From assembly GCA_026018925.1 (NCBI GenBank), contig JAKSZU010000016.1, positions 30,656,877 to 30,720,876 of the forward strand: a stretch of DNA of 64,000 nucleotides, in the 5' to 3' direction. The stretch is from Tupaia tana. Taxonomy: Eukaryota > Chordata > Mammalia > Scandentia > Tupaiidae. The notes below the pieces were generated by a model. It was not told where the DNA came from and searched no databases. It worked only from the letters and a program-made list of their open reading frames with translations. The first letter of the stretch is position 1; the number at the start of each line of letters is the position of its first letter. Below, one piece after another: positions 33,258 to 44,470 of this stretch. A program made the position numbers and the translations under genes.

Positions 33258-33660
33258 AAAAACTATTATGTCTGCATTAATATGCCTCATTAAGTTGACT
33301 CTATTTTGGGGGTGCTTATTTCTATTTTTTTTCCTGTTCTATTTTTCTATCTGTAAATTTTTGACAAAATTATGCTGTCTTGTTATAGCCTTATAGTAAG
33401 TCTTATTAAAATTGATATGACTCCTTCAACTTTGTCCTTATTTTCAAAAATGCTTTAGGTAGTAGACTTAATTTGGCATTTGTATACATTTTAGTAGCAA
33501 TCTGTCAATATTTACTGAAAATCATAGGATGTTGACTGGTATTGAGTTGAATGTGTAGGTAAAATTGGAGAGAATTACCATTTTCACTACTTTAACTACA
33601 TTATTACTACTACATTTTAACTACATTATATATATATATTTTATACACACATACACACAC

Positions 33661-33663
<3 letters not shown>
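33258..33663 (-). mobile_element. degraded L1 ORF2, antisense
   Basis: aaatgctttaggtagtagacttaatttgg and tattgagttgaatgtgtaggtaaaattggagagaattaccattttcac are the complement of the late ORF2 region in old L1. Confidence 0.6.

Positions 33664-33700
<37 letters not shown>
33664..33700. repeat. (TA)n microsatellite
   Basis: TA run of about 18 units in the antisense L1, preceded by a short CA-rich patch (33645-33661). Confidence 0.95.
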
Positions 33701-33705
<5 letters not shown>

Positions 33706-34237
33706 CTCTATTTATTTGCATCTTTGCTTTCTCGGTGTTTTGCATTTTTCAGCATATAGATCCTGCATGTGGTATGTTACACTTATATTTAAATATTTTG
33801 TACCATTTCAAATTATTTATATTTTTAAATTCAAAATTCTGATTGTTGAAATGTGTACCTTTTCCTTCAGTTCTGTCCATTTATGCTACTTATAATTTGG
33901 AGCTGTATTTTTACATGAGTTTATTAATTTTCTATTGTCTTTGTAACAAATTACAGCCAACTTTGTGTCTTAAAGCAACATGAATTTATTATTTCATAGA
34001 CCTGTTGGTCAGAAATTTCTATGGTTCTTACTAGGCTAAAATCAAGCAGGACTCTGTTCCATTTTGTAGACTCTATTGGAGAATTTATTTCCTTCACTTT
34101 TTCAGCTTATAAAAGGTTATTGTATGTCTTTGCCTGTGGTCCCCTTCCTCCATGTTCAAAGCCAGTAATAGTAGGCCAAATCTTTAATAAACTTAATCAC
34201 TCCAACTTTCTCTTCTGTCTTCCTCTTCTGCTTTTAA
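33701..34237 (-). mobile_element. degraded L1, antisense, and unrecognised sequence
   Basis: ctttctcggtgttttgcatttttcagcatatagatcctgcatg matches antisense L1 ORF2. From about 33900 a ttgtaacaaattacagccaactttgtg..gacctgttggtcagaaa segment may be another old repeat (MaLR-like), not resolved. Confidence 0.5.
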
Positions 34238-34251
34238 AAACTCTTGTTATT

Positions 34252-34514
34252 GGGGCCAGCATGTGTTGTCGTGCTTAAGGTGCTGGACTCCCATATGGCT
34301 GACTACAGTTCAAGTCCCAGACCTGGCAACTTGAAAATCACACTGGGTGCATGTGTGTGCATTCCCATAATCCTGAGAAGAGAATGGAGAAACAGGGATG
34401 GTGACACAGTTGTCCCCTCTGGGGAGTGATTTCTCTTTCCCTGTCACTGTCTCTCTGTCTCTCTCTGGCAAGTACATGCACCCTATGAAAAAACCCTAAA
34501 AACAAAACAAACAG
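34252..34514 (+). mobile_element. SINE-A copy with near-perfect TSD
   Basis: The head ggggccagcatgtgttgtcgtgcttaagg, B-box region agttcaagtccc, body and A/C-rich tail are present. Flanks AAAAACTCTTGTTATT (about 34235-34250) and AAAAACTCCTGTGATT (about 34516-34531) differ at two positions. Confidence 0.88.
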
Positions 34515-34611
34515 AAAAAACTCCTGTGATTACATTGGACCCACCCAGAATAGCTGGTATACTCTGTCTATTTCAAGGTCAGCTGATTAGCAAACTTAAT
34601 TACATCCCAAA

Positions 34612-34930
34612 CTTTAATTTTTTTATTATTTTTTATTTTAAATTTATTTATTTATATTCATTCATTGTATATCATTACAGTATACAAAATGAGATTTTTC
34701 ATCCAGAATACACTGTATATTGGCTTAATCAAGGATATTACCTTACGTGTTATCGTCAACAAATAATTTTCCATTTCTTGTTTCTTTATATTTTGCTTCC
34801 CCGCCCCTCACCCCGATTCCCTTTCTCTCATCCTCTGCCATTCCCCATGCTCCTCCCACACTGTCTCTGGTATCTAGAATTGCTTCCCATGCCTTTTATT
34901 TTTTTTTCACATTTTATCAATTCATAAAAG
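34612..34930 (-). mobile_element. L1 3' UTR fragment, antisense
   Basis: Aligns by eye with the antisense 3' end of the L1 at 46914: shared order is T-rich start, aatacactgtatattggcttaatcaagg, tatcgtcaacaaa, ccccgattccctttctctca, tgctcctcccacactgtctctggtatctag. The A-tail complement is at 34618-34660. Coding sequence is absent. Confidence 0.8.
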
Positions 34931-35181
34931 ATCTTAAAAATCGAATACTTTCAATAGCAAGTGCAGTTGATATATACATATCTATGAACACATGTCTGAC
35001 TTTAGGCATAAACCTCAGTGAGTAGAATGAACAAAATATAAAGTAGCACCAAGCTGGGGCATTATATAGCTTACTGCAGTCATTAAATAGTTATTTTTTA
35101 ATGCATTGTTTTTAATTTCAAGAAAAACAGTTTTAGTTATAATAGATCAAAATAAAAAAAAATAGTAAGAGAAATTTGCTT
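34931..35181. other. no feature recognised
   Basis: AT-rich unique sequence. Confidence 0.4.
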
Positions 35182-35197
35182 AAGACTTAAAGCCAGG
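35182..35197. repeat. SINE target-site duplication, left copy
   Basis: AAGACTTAAAGCCAGG, repeated exactly at 35475-35490. Confidence 0.92.
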
Positions 35198-35474
35198 GAG
35201 GGTCAGTAGATGGCGTAATGGTTACATTGCTGGACTCCCATATAGTCAACTGCAGTTCGAGTCCTGGACTCAGTGGCTTAAAACTCACGCCAGGTGCATA
35301 TGCGTGTGTGCCCAAAATCCTAAGAGAGGAGAATAGACAGAGGGAAGGGATTGTGGCATGGCCATTCCCTCTGGGGTGGGAGTGTGATTTCTCACTTTCT
35401 GTCTGTTTCTTTCTGTCAATCAGGTGAACAAACATGCCCTATAGCAAAAACCTCTCTTAAAAAAAAAAAAAAAA
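35198..35474 (+). mobile_element. SINE-A copy with perfect 16-bp TSD
   Basis: The head gagggtcagtagatggcgtaatgg, B box agttcgagtcc (about 35252-35262), body and A-tail (35459-35474) are intact. Retained CpGs and the perfect duplication suggest recent insertion. Confidence 0.93.
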
Positions 35475-35490
35475 AAGACTTAAAGCCAGG

Positions 35491-35640
35491 AAAAAGGTTA
35501 GGATTTAGTTCAAACAGTAGGTTGATGAACCTATCAACAGTTCAAGAGAAGAAAACAATCCTAAAATCTGGAAAACAAAGCATAGAAAAAAATCAGTAAT
35601 GTTTTAGTCAAAAGTCATAAAATTCTATTGCACCAGTTCA
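35491..35640. other. no feature recognised
   Basis: Short A-rich spacer. Confidence 0.4.
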
Positions 35641-36730
35641 GTCTCGTGTAATTTTCTTTTCTATTGAATTTCCAGTGTTACTGTGATCTGATCTTTCCAT
35701 TTAGGTTCTGAAAGTTAACATTCAATGTTATGATTGATCTTTCTGGACTTGTCCCTACCATTAAGTTAGCCATTCTCTTGTTGTTTTTTGAACTCTTAGT
35801 TCCTTGTGTCTGACTTTAGCTTTCCTGGTATAGCACTCCCTTCAGAACTTGAAGAGCTGTACTAGTGTTTGTAAATTCTTTCAGCTTCTGTTTATCTTAG
35901 AATGCTTTTATCTTTTCTTCCCATATGAAGGATAATCTTGCCAGGTATACTATTCTTAGTTGAAATTGTTTTTCACTTAACACTTTGAATATATTTTCCC
36001 ATTGTTTCTTTGCTTGCATTGTTTCCAATGAGAGGTCCCATGTTAGCCTGATGGCATACCTTTGAAGGTAACTTGATGTTTCTCTCTTGCCAATTTTAGT
36101 ATCTTGTCTCTGTCTGTGGTTTTGATCAATCTGGCTATGATGTGCCTTCGAGAAGATCTTCTTGAGTTGACTCTATGTGGAGTCCTTTGTACTTCTTGAG
36201 TGTGGATATTTGAATGCCTCTCTAGGTTTGGAAAGTTTTCTTCCAGGATTTCATGGAATAGATTATCAATGCCCTTCTTAGTTTCGTCACCTTCTGGGAT
36301 GTTGATTATCTGGATGTTTGGGCATATAATGGTATCTAGTATTACTCGTATATTATTCTCATTTTTTGGGATTATTTTCTCAGTCTTTTTGGTGATTTTT
36401 TTTTATATGTCAGAGGTTCTGTCTTCTAAATCTGAGATTTGACCTCTGTATGATCTAATTTTCTTTCCATACTTTTGGGGTAGGTTTTTATTTTCTGTAT
36501 TGCAGCCTTCATCTCTAACAGCCCTCTTTGATTCTTTTTAATTGTGTGTATTTCTTCTTTCAGATTATGCAAGAACTTCCCGACTTCCTGGAACTGTTGT
36601 CTATTTTCTCCTGCATCTTCTGCAGTTCATTGTCTCGCTTCTCTTGCATCTCTGTTAGCTTTGTCACTATGAATATTTTAAATTCTTTATCTGACATTTC
36701 TACAACATCCATTGTATTGTCTGTGGCAGT
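35641..36730 (-). mobile_element. old L1 5' region, antisense
   Basis: A long series of phrases matches the complement of old L1 sequence upstream of ORF2: aaattctttcagcttctgtttatc, ataatcttgccaggtatactattc, cattgtttctttgcttgcattgtttcc, gatcaatctggctatgatgtgcc, atttaaattctttatctgacatttctacaac. Stops in all frames. Confidence 0.7.
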
Positions 36731-36900
36731 TAGCCATTACACTAACTGCTGGTCCCAGTTCATCTAAGATTAGTATTAATTTAGTTCCAGTGAAATACAA
36801 AAACTCTGATACACTGTAACCTATTTCTCTCCCCCAACTTTTTCTTTTTTGATTTGTGTATGTTATATATTTATAACATAAGCTCAACAATGTAGTTTTA
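36731..36900. repeat. 170-bp duplicated block, copy 1
   Basis: Base-for-base aligned without gaps to 38349-38518 with 4 mismatches by my count (about 97.6% identity). It begins with a 27-30 bp stub of a SINE-A head (tagccattacactaactgctggtccca) and continues with about 143 bp of sequence that in copy 2 is the unique flank of a full SINE. There is no A-tail and no target duplication. It interrupts antisense L1 sequence. Confidence 0.9.
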
Positions 36901-37260
36901 CCTTGGGGGAGAGATGTTTTCTTGACTTCTCACATTTCTAATGCCTCTGGGTGGTTTCTGATCATCTGATGGACTATGTTTTCTCCTAAATTTTGGAGTT
37001 AAATCTGAGTGTTCAGAGGCATGAAGGAAGAGGCGATCTGCAATCTTTTTGCAGTTCCGTTTTTCTTACTTTGCAAGGCAGATTCCGTGGGAATTGAGGA
37101 TTACTCTTACCCTAAAAGTATTTAGATATTTGGCTACTGTGCACCTTGACCTGCCTAGACTCAGTGTGTGGAGGCTGAGTATAAAAGTGAGAAAGGAAAA
37201 AGGAAAAGGAAAAGACAGTAACAATAAAAAAAGAAAAAAACAAAAGATTTTTTTTTTTTA
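36901..37260 (-). mobile_element. old L1 5' region, antisense, continuation
   Basis: cttgactttctcac-like and ggtttctgatcatctgatgg.. sequence continues the L1 5' end to about 37150; 37190-37260 is an A-rich GGAAAA-type low-complexity stretch. Confidence 0.5.
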
Positions 37261-37589
37261 AAGCTAAAAATGAAAACTGTGTGGTGCAAGGTAAAAGAGT
37301 CAGAGGGCTAATAAATTTAAAAAATAAATAAATAAAGACAGAGAGATGGAAAGACTTAGGGAGAATTGAGAGGGTCTGTACCTGGCTTCATCTTGGGGTC
37401 AGGAGGTTGAAGTCTGGGCAGAAAATCTTCAGTTAATCTAAACCTTAATTTTATTTTGTCACATACTATAACATATTTATAGGATATGAACATAAGGATG
37501 TGCAGAACATTGAATGGCTGTAATATTCCCTTCCCCAATGTGTATGCATTTATAATTGTTATATCTTTCAAAAGAATAAACCATTTAAT
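37261..37589. other. no feature recognised
   Basis: Includes an (AAATA)n-like patch (37317-37336). No gene is seen. Confidence 0.4.
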
Positions 37590-38050
37590 CATTATGAAAT
37601 CCCTTCCTCTTTCATCTCAAGTAATATGTGTGTCTTCAATTCTATTTTGATCCTTATTAATACAGCCACTCCAACTGTTTTCCATCTGTGTTGTATAACT
37701 TTTACTTTCAATCAATTTTTGCCTTTGAATATAAAGTCTATTTTCATGCATAGAAGATAGTTTTAATATTACTTATTTTAAAATCCTGCCTGAGAAATTC
37801 AGTGCTTTCATTTTAGCAGTTAAATCATTTCTCTTCAATATAATTACTGATATGGGTAGATTTACATCTGTTATTTTACTATTTTCTTTCTAAATGTCTC
37901 ATGAATTTTTAAGGTTCTTTTTTTTTTTTTTTGCTTTTCTGTTCCTCTTCTACTGTCTTTTTCTAATATGCCATGTTTATTCCCTTGCAGATTTTTTGAT
38001 GAACTATTTTGAGTCATATTCTGAATAGCTGCTTTAGAAATTACAGTATG
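37590..38050 (-). mobile_element. degraded L1 ORF2 start, antisense
   Basis: taatacagccactccaactgttttccatctgtgttg, tttgaatataaagtctattttcatgc and gataatgggtagatttacatc-like phrases correspond to the same antisense L1 segment seen at about 28160-28400. Confidence 0.65.
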
Positions 38051-38072
38051 CACTGAGTTCATCTGTTCTTTT

Positions 38073-38374
38073 TCTTTTTTTTTTCTTTTCTTTTTGAGAG
38101 GTTTTTGCTCTAGGGCGTGTGGGCCAGAAAGTCAGAGACAGATAGTGAGACAGAAAGCAAGAAAAGTCAGAGACAGATAGTGAGACAGAAAGCAAGAAAT
38201 CATCTCTGAGGAGGATGCCCACACTGCAATCCCTTCTCTTCCATTCTCCTGTTGGGATCTTGGGCATGCATGCACACGTGCCTGGTGTGAGTCTAAGACT
38301 TGGGTCTGGGACCTGAACCGCGGTCGACTACATGGTAGTCCAGAGACATAGCCATTACACTAACTGCTGGTCCC
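38073..38374 (-). mobile_element. SINE-A copy with internal 36-bp tandem duplication
   Basis: T-rich tail complement, gagaggtttttgctctagggcgtgtg, then a perfect head-to-tail duplication of about 36 bp (gtcagagacagatagtgagacagaaagcaagaaa; copies at about 38130-38165 and 38166-38201), then body and head complement ending ..actaactgctggtccca. Confidence 0.9.
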
Positions 38375-38518
38375 AGTTTATTTAAGATTAGTATTAATTT
38401 AGTTCCTGTGAAATACAAAAACTCTGATACACTGTAACCTATTTCTCTCCCCCAACTTTTTCTTTTTTGATTTGTGTATGTTATATATTTATAGCATAAG
38501 CTCAACAATGTAGTTTTA
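38349..38518. repeat. 170-bp duplicated block, copy 2
   Basis: Consists of the last 26 bp of the SINE at 38073-38374 plus its unique flank up to 38518. Likely the source of copy 1 (36731-36900), because here the SINE is complete. Confidence 0.9.
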
Positions 38519-38527
38519 TAATTAATT

Positions 38528-38765
38528 TTTAAAATTCACTTATTTTTTCTTCTATAAGCAAGAGAAATAGAGAGAGAGATATATGTAAAGAGATAGTACA
38601 CACAACTGGGTCTTGATGCACAATATCCCAAACTTAGCCAGCTTCACAGGTGCATGTGTGCCCAGTATACTCAAGAAGATCTTCAATGCAAACCCAAAAC
38701 TTTCCCAAGTAGGTCTGCCTCCCAGAACATCACATTTAACCCATGCACCATGTCCACGCCCCTGT
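38528..38765 (-). mobile_element. SINE-B copy
   Basis: cttattttttcttctataagcaagagaaatagagag, then gcaaacccaaaactttcccaagtaggtctgcc, cagaacatcacatttaacccatgcaccatgtcc. A full-length but diverged member. Confidence 0.75.
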
Positions 38766-39087
38766 AATTAATATCTTGTGTAATTGCTTTTTAATCTAGA
38801 TATGAGAAGAGAAAAATTATATTCATTCTTTTGAATTTTTCTACATAATTTTTTGCACTTTTTAATTGAATTAGAATTACTATGTGGTGAGTCATTTTTT
38901 TTTTTTTTTCCATAGAGAATGACTTTTTCAACTTGGTGAAGTGGCACTATCATAGCCAATGAGGTTTATCCAAGGCATGATTTTTTCTAATTGGAAGGAC
39001 TTTTTATACTATTTCTAGTAAGGCAGATTGGCTAAGAGCTAATTATCTCAATATTGTCATCTGATAAAGTTTTTATTAAGCCTTCAT
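38766..39087. other. no feature recognised
   Basis: AT-rich; the piece 38780-39080 may be old antisense L1, but I cannot place it. Confidence 0.35.
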
Positions 39088-39312
39088 TTTTTTTAAGTTT
39101 GTTTATTTCTTCCATGAGCAAGAAATACAAAGAGAGATGGGGAGAGAGAGAGACAGCACCCCCCACTGATCTAGCCCCAGCCTCAGCCAACCCTATACCA
39201 TGGACACACAGTTGCCTGACATACTCAGGGAGATCTCTGGACTTGAACTGAAAAATTTCTTACATGGGACTGCTTCACAGAGCATCACATTTTACTGCTC
39301 CATCTTTGGAGC
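39088..39312 (-). mobile_element. SINE-B copy
   Basis: ttttttaagtttgtttatttcttccatgagcaagaaatac, a GA-rich tract, ctcagggagatctctggacttgaac (B-box complement region), then acagagcatcacattttactgctcc. A clear example of the family. Confidence 0.83.
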
Positions 39313-39545
39313 ACTGCTCAATCTTTGGCACTTAGCTTTTACTTGCAAAAGACAGTTTTGCTGGGTACAGGATTAATGTTTGAAGCATTTACAAAATATT
39401 TCAAATATAATACCCCACTGATTTTAGGCTTCCACTGTTCTAAGAAGTCATATGCTAATTATATTCTAATTTCCTTATAAGTAACGAATTAGTATTTTCT
39501 TGCAGTTTTACAGATTTTTCTGTTTTTCTTTGGATTTTGGCATGA
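39313..39545 (-). mobile_element. possible old antisense L1 remnant
   Basis: cagttttgctgggtacaggattaatgtttgaag..ttttaggcttccactgttctaagaagtca resembles the antisense L1 5' region. Weak. Confidence 0.4.
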
Positions 39546-40222
39546 TGTATTGGTCAGGGTTGGCCAAAGAAATGGAATCAACAGATAATATTTAAAAGTA
39601 GGTATATATTATAGGAATTATCTGACATGATCATAAGGCTAAAATGTCCCACAGCAGACTGTTTGCAAACTGGAAAAACAACTGAAACACTCATAAGCAG
39701 TGATAATATTGGTACAGTTTCAGTCTGAAGGTTGAAGGGGTCCCTTGGAAGGTTCTGGAGTAGGGAAACTGGTGCATTTCCAGTTCAAGACCTGAAGGAG
39801 GGCTCTTGAGGTTCCAGGCTTAAAGAATTTGGAGTCTGGGTTAAAGAATTTGTCATCTCCTTGGCCAGAGGCATGTAGGAGCCAGGAGCTGACATGAACA
39901 AATGCATCCAAAAGCTGAGTAGAGAAGCAGGTGGAGAGTGTAAGTGAACACACAACACTCTCTGACGGGAATGATCAAGACAGGAGAGGAAGGGGGAGAT
40001 GAAACAGAACCCTATTTCTTCTGTTTGTCCCTCCCATGGTACACATCAAGTAGCTGGTGTTCATGCACATTGAGTATTATAGGCTTTCTTATCTCAGGCT
40101 ACTGATATGCATGCCAATTTTATCAGGCTATACTCTTATAGACTCATTTAAACGCAATGTTACACCAGCCTTTGACTGAATTATCCAGTCAGATTGGCAC
40201 CCCAACAAATTAACCACCACTC
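39546..40222 (+). mobile_element. LTR-like ancient repeat
   Basis: Begins tgtattggtcagggttggcc and ends ..aacaaattaaccaccactca, i.e. TG..CA-like ends. The start resembles a widespread old mammalian repeat reading tgtattagtcagggttctcc. The family (ERVL-type?) is uncertain. No coding content. Confidence 0.45.
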
Positions 40223-40445
40223 ATGGTTTCTTTACCTTTGTATTTATAACTGCTATTTTAAAATTTTGCCCCTTAAATTCAAAACTATTTTAGAGGGAAA
40301 AAAATACATATTTTAACAGTTGAAATCAATAGATGCATATACAAAAATTAACACAAAATTGATTAAAGACTTAACATAATACCTGAAATAATAACATTAC
40401 TAGAAGAAAACAAGGAAACTTTCTAGGATATTGGTCTAGCAAAGG

Positions 40446-40525
40446 TTTTTGGTTTTGGTTTTGGTTTTTCTGTTTTTGTTTGTTTGTTTGTTTTCACCAG
40501 AGAGCGTGTGCATTTGCATGAAAGT

Positions 40526-40557
<32 letters not shown>

Positions 40558-40748
40558 ACTCTCAACAGGGCCTACTCATGCTACAAATGTTTTCCTCCAA
40601 TTCCATATCCCATGATTATCTTGGGTACATGCACATGCATCTAGCATGTTTTTCAAGCTGCTAGGGCCAGGACTTGAACCCTGGTTGGACATATGAGATC
40701 TAACTTCATCTGTACAGTTTTTAACTGCTGCACTGTAGAGCTAGTCCT
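40446..40748 (-). mobile_element. SINE-A copy in the old L1
   Basis: A G/T-rich tail complement (40446-40494, ggttttggttttggttttt..), ccagagagcgtgtgcatttgc, (GA)n at 40531-40557, the body, and a diverged head complement ending ..gctgcactgtagagctagtcc. Confidence 0.78.
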
Positions 40749-41326
40749 AGGCAAAGATTTTTTAAATAAGGACTGAAAAGCATAGGCAATAACAGTAAAC
40801 ATACCAAAAGTAGATGATAGAAGTAAAAAGTTTCTGTACAGCAAGAGAAACAATCAACAGAGTGAAGAGACAACCTAAAAATAACGGAGAAAATATTTAT
40901 AAGTTATACATCCAACAAGGAATTAGTAACTGGAATATACAAGGACCTCAAATAGCTCACCAACAAAAACTCACTAATTCAATAATTTAAAAAAGGGCAA
41001 TTAATCTGAACAGTTATTAAAAGAAGACATATAAATGACCATCAAGTGCATAAAAAATGTTCTTCATCACTAATCATAAAGGAAATACAAATCAAAATCA
41101 CAATGAAGTAATACCTCACCTATAATGACTATTATTTTTTTAAGTATTGAATAACAATAGTTGGTGATGCTATGGAGAAAGGGGAACTTTCTCACATTGT
41201 TGGTGAGAATTTAAATTAGTAGAATCACCATGGAAAACAGTATGGTGGTTCCTCAACAAATTAAATTTAGCAACTACCTTATGATCTAGTAATTCATCTA
41301 CTGGGTATTTAATCCAAGAAAAACAA

Positions 41327-41327
41327 T

Positions 41328-41358
<31 letters not shown>

Positions 41359-41380
41359 TGTGTGTGTGTGTGTGTGTGTA
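41327..41380. repeat. (AC)n·(GT)n perfect palindromic microsatellite
   Basis: An AC run meets a GT run at the centre CACAC|GTGTG (41355/41356), giving at least 24-bp perfectly complementary arms with no spacer. It lies inside the old L1 at 40318-41996. Confidence 0.95.
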
Positions 41381-41996
41381 TCTGCATTTCCATGTTTATT
41401 CCAGCACTCTTCCCAATAGCTAAGATATGGAATTAATATGACCCAACAACGATAAATAGATTTTAAAAATATGGCATATATGCACAATAGACTATTATAA
41501 AATGATCTAAAATGATGAAATCCTGTCATATGAGACAAAATGGATGAAGCTGGAGGAAACAGTGCAGGTTAAGCTAAGTGAATACTACAGGCACTGACGG
41601 ACTCTCTTACTACTGGAAGCTGAAAGATTTGATTACACACTAATAGAAGTGAAGAGTGAAATGGTGGATACCTTCAGCAGAAAGAGAGGGATACAGAAAA
41701 TAGAAATAACTTAATTACCAGACACAAGAGTGTAAGTAGATAAACAGAATGAGTTATAGGGTACTAGAGCACAGTAGAGTAATTACAGTTGCTGACAATA
41801 TAATGTATACTTCAAAAATAGTTGGAAGAGAGGATTTAAGATGTTCACAACACAAAATAATGATAAATGTTTGTGGTGGTGAATTTGTTTATTACCCTGA
41901 TTTGATCATTATACATTGTATGTGTATGTTGAAATAGCACACTTTACCCCTTAAATATATACAACTATTATATGTCAATAAAAATTAAAACAAATT

Positions 41997-44342
41997 TCTA
42001 CTGAAGAAACAAATCCTAAAGATTAGAAATCAGTAAACAAGAGTTTTATAACTTTTAGAGTGTACCTTAGTCTGGACATTTTATCAGTGATATGTAATAC
42101 CAATTCTAATGCTAATGTCTAATGTTAACACTGATTTTCCAAAGCTCTATATCTTTATCTGAAGCTTTGGCAGGGAATGCTTAACTGGTAAACATTATGT
42201 AGCTATGTAATTTGAAACTAAACCATATCTGAAATTACATGTAATAGAGTCATCTCTGTCTATTATTTTTTTATTCTAACCATTTTTTTCTTGGAGAAAG
42301 AAAACCTGAGTTTTAGTTGGGTACATGACCATCCCAAGTATGGACTAGACTTCTTGGTCTTCCTTTTAGCTAGGTGTTATCATATGACTAAGTCTGAAGC
42401 AATGGGATATGCATGAGTGTAATACATGCAACTTTCTGAATCATCTTCCTAAATCTGCTTTCCTTGATTTTTTTTATTTGTTTTTGTTTTTGATGGTAGA
42501 GGATAGCATCAACTACAGCAGACATCCTGGAATTACCTCAGAGAGCAGAACCATCTGTCTGCAAAAAAACTTTACATCTACATTTATAATTTTACATGAT
42601 ATAAAGATAGGTATTTATCAAAAAAGTTTTCATTATAGAATCTGCATGTAGCATTAATGTGTCAACATAATCCAGACACTATTTACATAAAATAATACTA
42701 TTTTAAATCAATGATTTTTAATATCTTTTCTTAAACCACTCCAGTATATAAAACGAATAGTAGTAAACCTGTTCTTTCTGATGCACTCATAGCCTTAAGT
42801 TGTTCATAGAAAATCTAGGGATCTTCTGAGCATAGTTGCAAGACCAGTGCCTTAAAAATAATAGTACTTCTATAAAATTTTATAACCTCAAAACATTTTT
42901 ATCTGCCTTATTTTTTAAGCCTCACAAGTTTCAGATATATTTTTTCAGCAATTTTATAGGTTAGAAATTTTGTGTTGAGAGAAGTTAGTGATATATCAAT
43001 GGCCAAGCATACAATTTCAAAAAAAAAAAAAATTTGTAAAGGATCAGTGTTTTTCTACTATTCCTCCTACATTTCATAGAGATTATAAATGTCTGCCAAC
43101 TAGGATTCAAAGTAACTTAAACAACTAGAATTATGTATACATAATTGGAGATACCAAAGACAAAGTACTTCTGCTCAAGTTAGATTGCTTCTAATTCTTA
43201 GAAAAATATAAAGTATATAAATATGCATAGTGTGTAACAGAGAAAAATAAAATAATATTTTATAGTTTCTATCTTATAAATCAATTTGCATAATTATATA
43301 CTTATTATTTGGTCTAAAATATATATTTGGATGATCAAATGGAAATATTTTATTCTAATTATTTTTAATTTGCATAATAATTTTACTAAAAGGGAAAATA
43401 TGTGTAATTTTATTTTGCATTCAAATAGGATGAAGCAAAATGAACTATTCTAATAGGATGAGGTAATAATGAATTATGCTATTCATTATACTTTTGTAGC
43501 TAAACATGTAGACTTTTTCTTTTTGTGTTCTTTCTGTATATGGTTTTCCTACACAAAAATCATTGATAAGACTTCTTCATTGGAAGTAAAATGCAAATGT
43601 ACAAGAAGTATCCATACTTACTACTATAGGCATTAACTGCCTTATACCTGTCTCTTGGTATTTCCTATTTTTGCTATTTTTTTCATTGTTGACAAAATTT
43701 TTGCAGTGACAAAATGACTTGAGAGTACATTTAAAATCAGTTGGAAATATGAGTACCATTATTCATAAGTTTTATTAATTATTTTCCTGTTTTTGACTGT
43801 AAAATAGATTATTTAAAATATACCTACTTCTTTTGAAATAGTCTTTTAATTAAGAATTCAGATATATTCCAGAAATAAAAGTAATATTCATCTTAATTTT
43901 ATTTATAAGTGTAATCAGTTGGATATGCTCAAAGAAAAAACAATCTGTTATTTATAGAATTCTATACCCATAATTTCTATAGCATTTTATGTTTACTCTA
44001 GATATAATCACTCATTTGCCTTATTGAGAATACTTTTTCAGATACATAATTTTTTTTCAAGATTTCCCTGGTAAGAATAGCTTGGTTCAAGTCAGATTTC
44101 AGCTGATAAATACTACAAAATCATTTTGAAGGCTGCTGTATATTCACTGAATCTTTTATGTATATGCCTATGGAGAATATCAGCATCTTTACCCTTTCAT
44201 TCATTGGATAATGCTAAAGTGTTGAATGTCCTTGATCTTAATCACCAGTATGGAAACATAACACAGCAAGTTCTAATAGTAATTTAGTTAGTGACTTACA
44301 AGGTGTTATCACTTAGACAAATAAGTAAATAAACAGGATATA
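41997..44342. other. no gene or repeat recognised over 2.3 kb
   Basis: AT-rich sequence. Small open frames (80 codons at 42409-42651, 60 codons at 43577-43759) have no recognisable domain. An A-run lies at 43020-43032. Confidence 0.45.
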
Positions 44343-44470
44343 AATATGAGAGGTCTTCACAAAATTCATGGAAAACGCATATTATGAAAAAATTAAACAA
44401 GAATTTCAAAATTGTTTTACATCAAAATAAACTCATACCAACTCATTATAACATGTCTAAGGAGGATTTA

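Larger units (their letters stand above)
40318..41996 (+). mobile_element. old L1 3' half, sense, interrupted by a SINE
   Basis: After the SINE, 40750-41990 follows late ORF2 and the 3' UTR of an L1MB-like element: agcaagagaaacaatcaacagagtgaagagacaacc, aaaatcacaatgaagtaatacctcacc, ctgggtatttaatccaag, then a 3' UTR with gtaccccttaaatatatacaa-like sequence and an A-rich end. Numerous stops. A 48-bp AC/GT palindrome (41332-41379) sits in ORF2. Confidence 0.78.

Noticed and set aside
34526..34927. 133-codon plus-strand open frame with hydrophobic stretches
   Set aside because: It is the antisense of an L1 3' UTR (matched at 46930-47200), so the hydrophobicity only reflects T-rich sequence.
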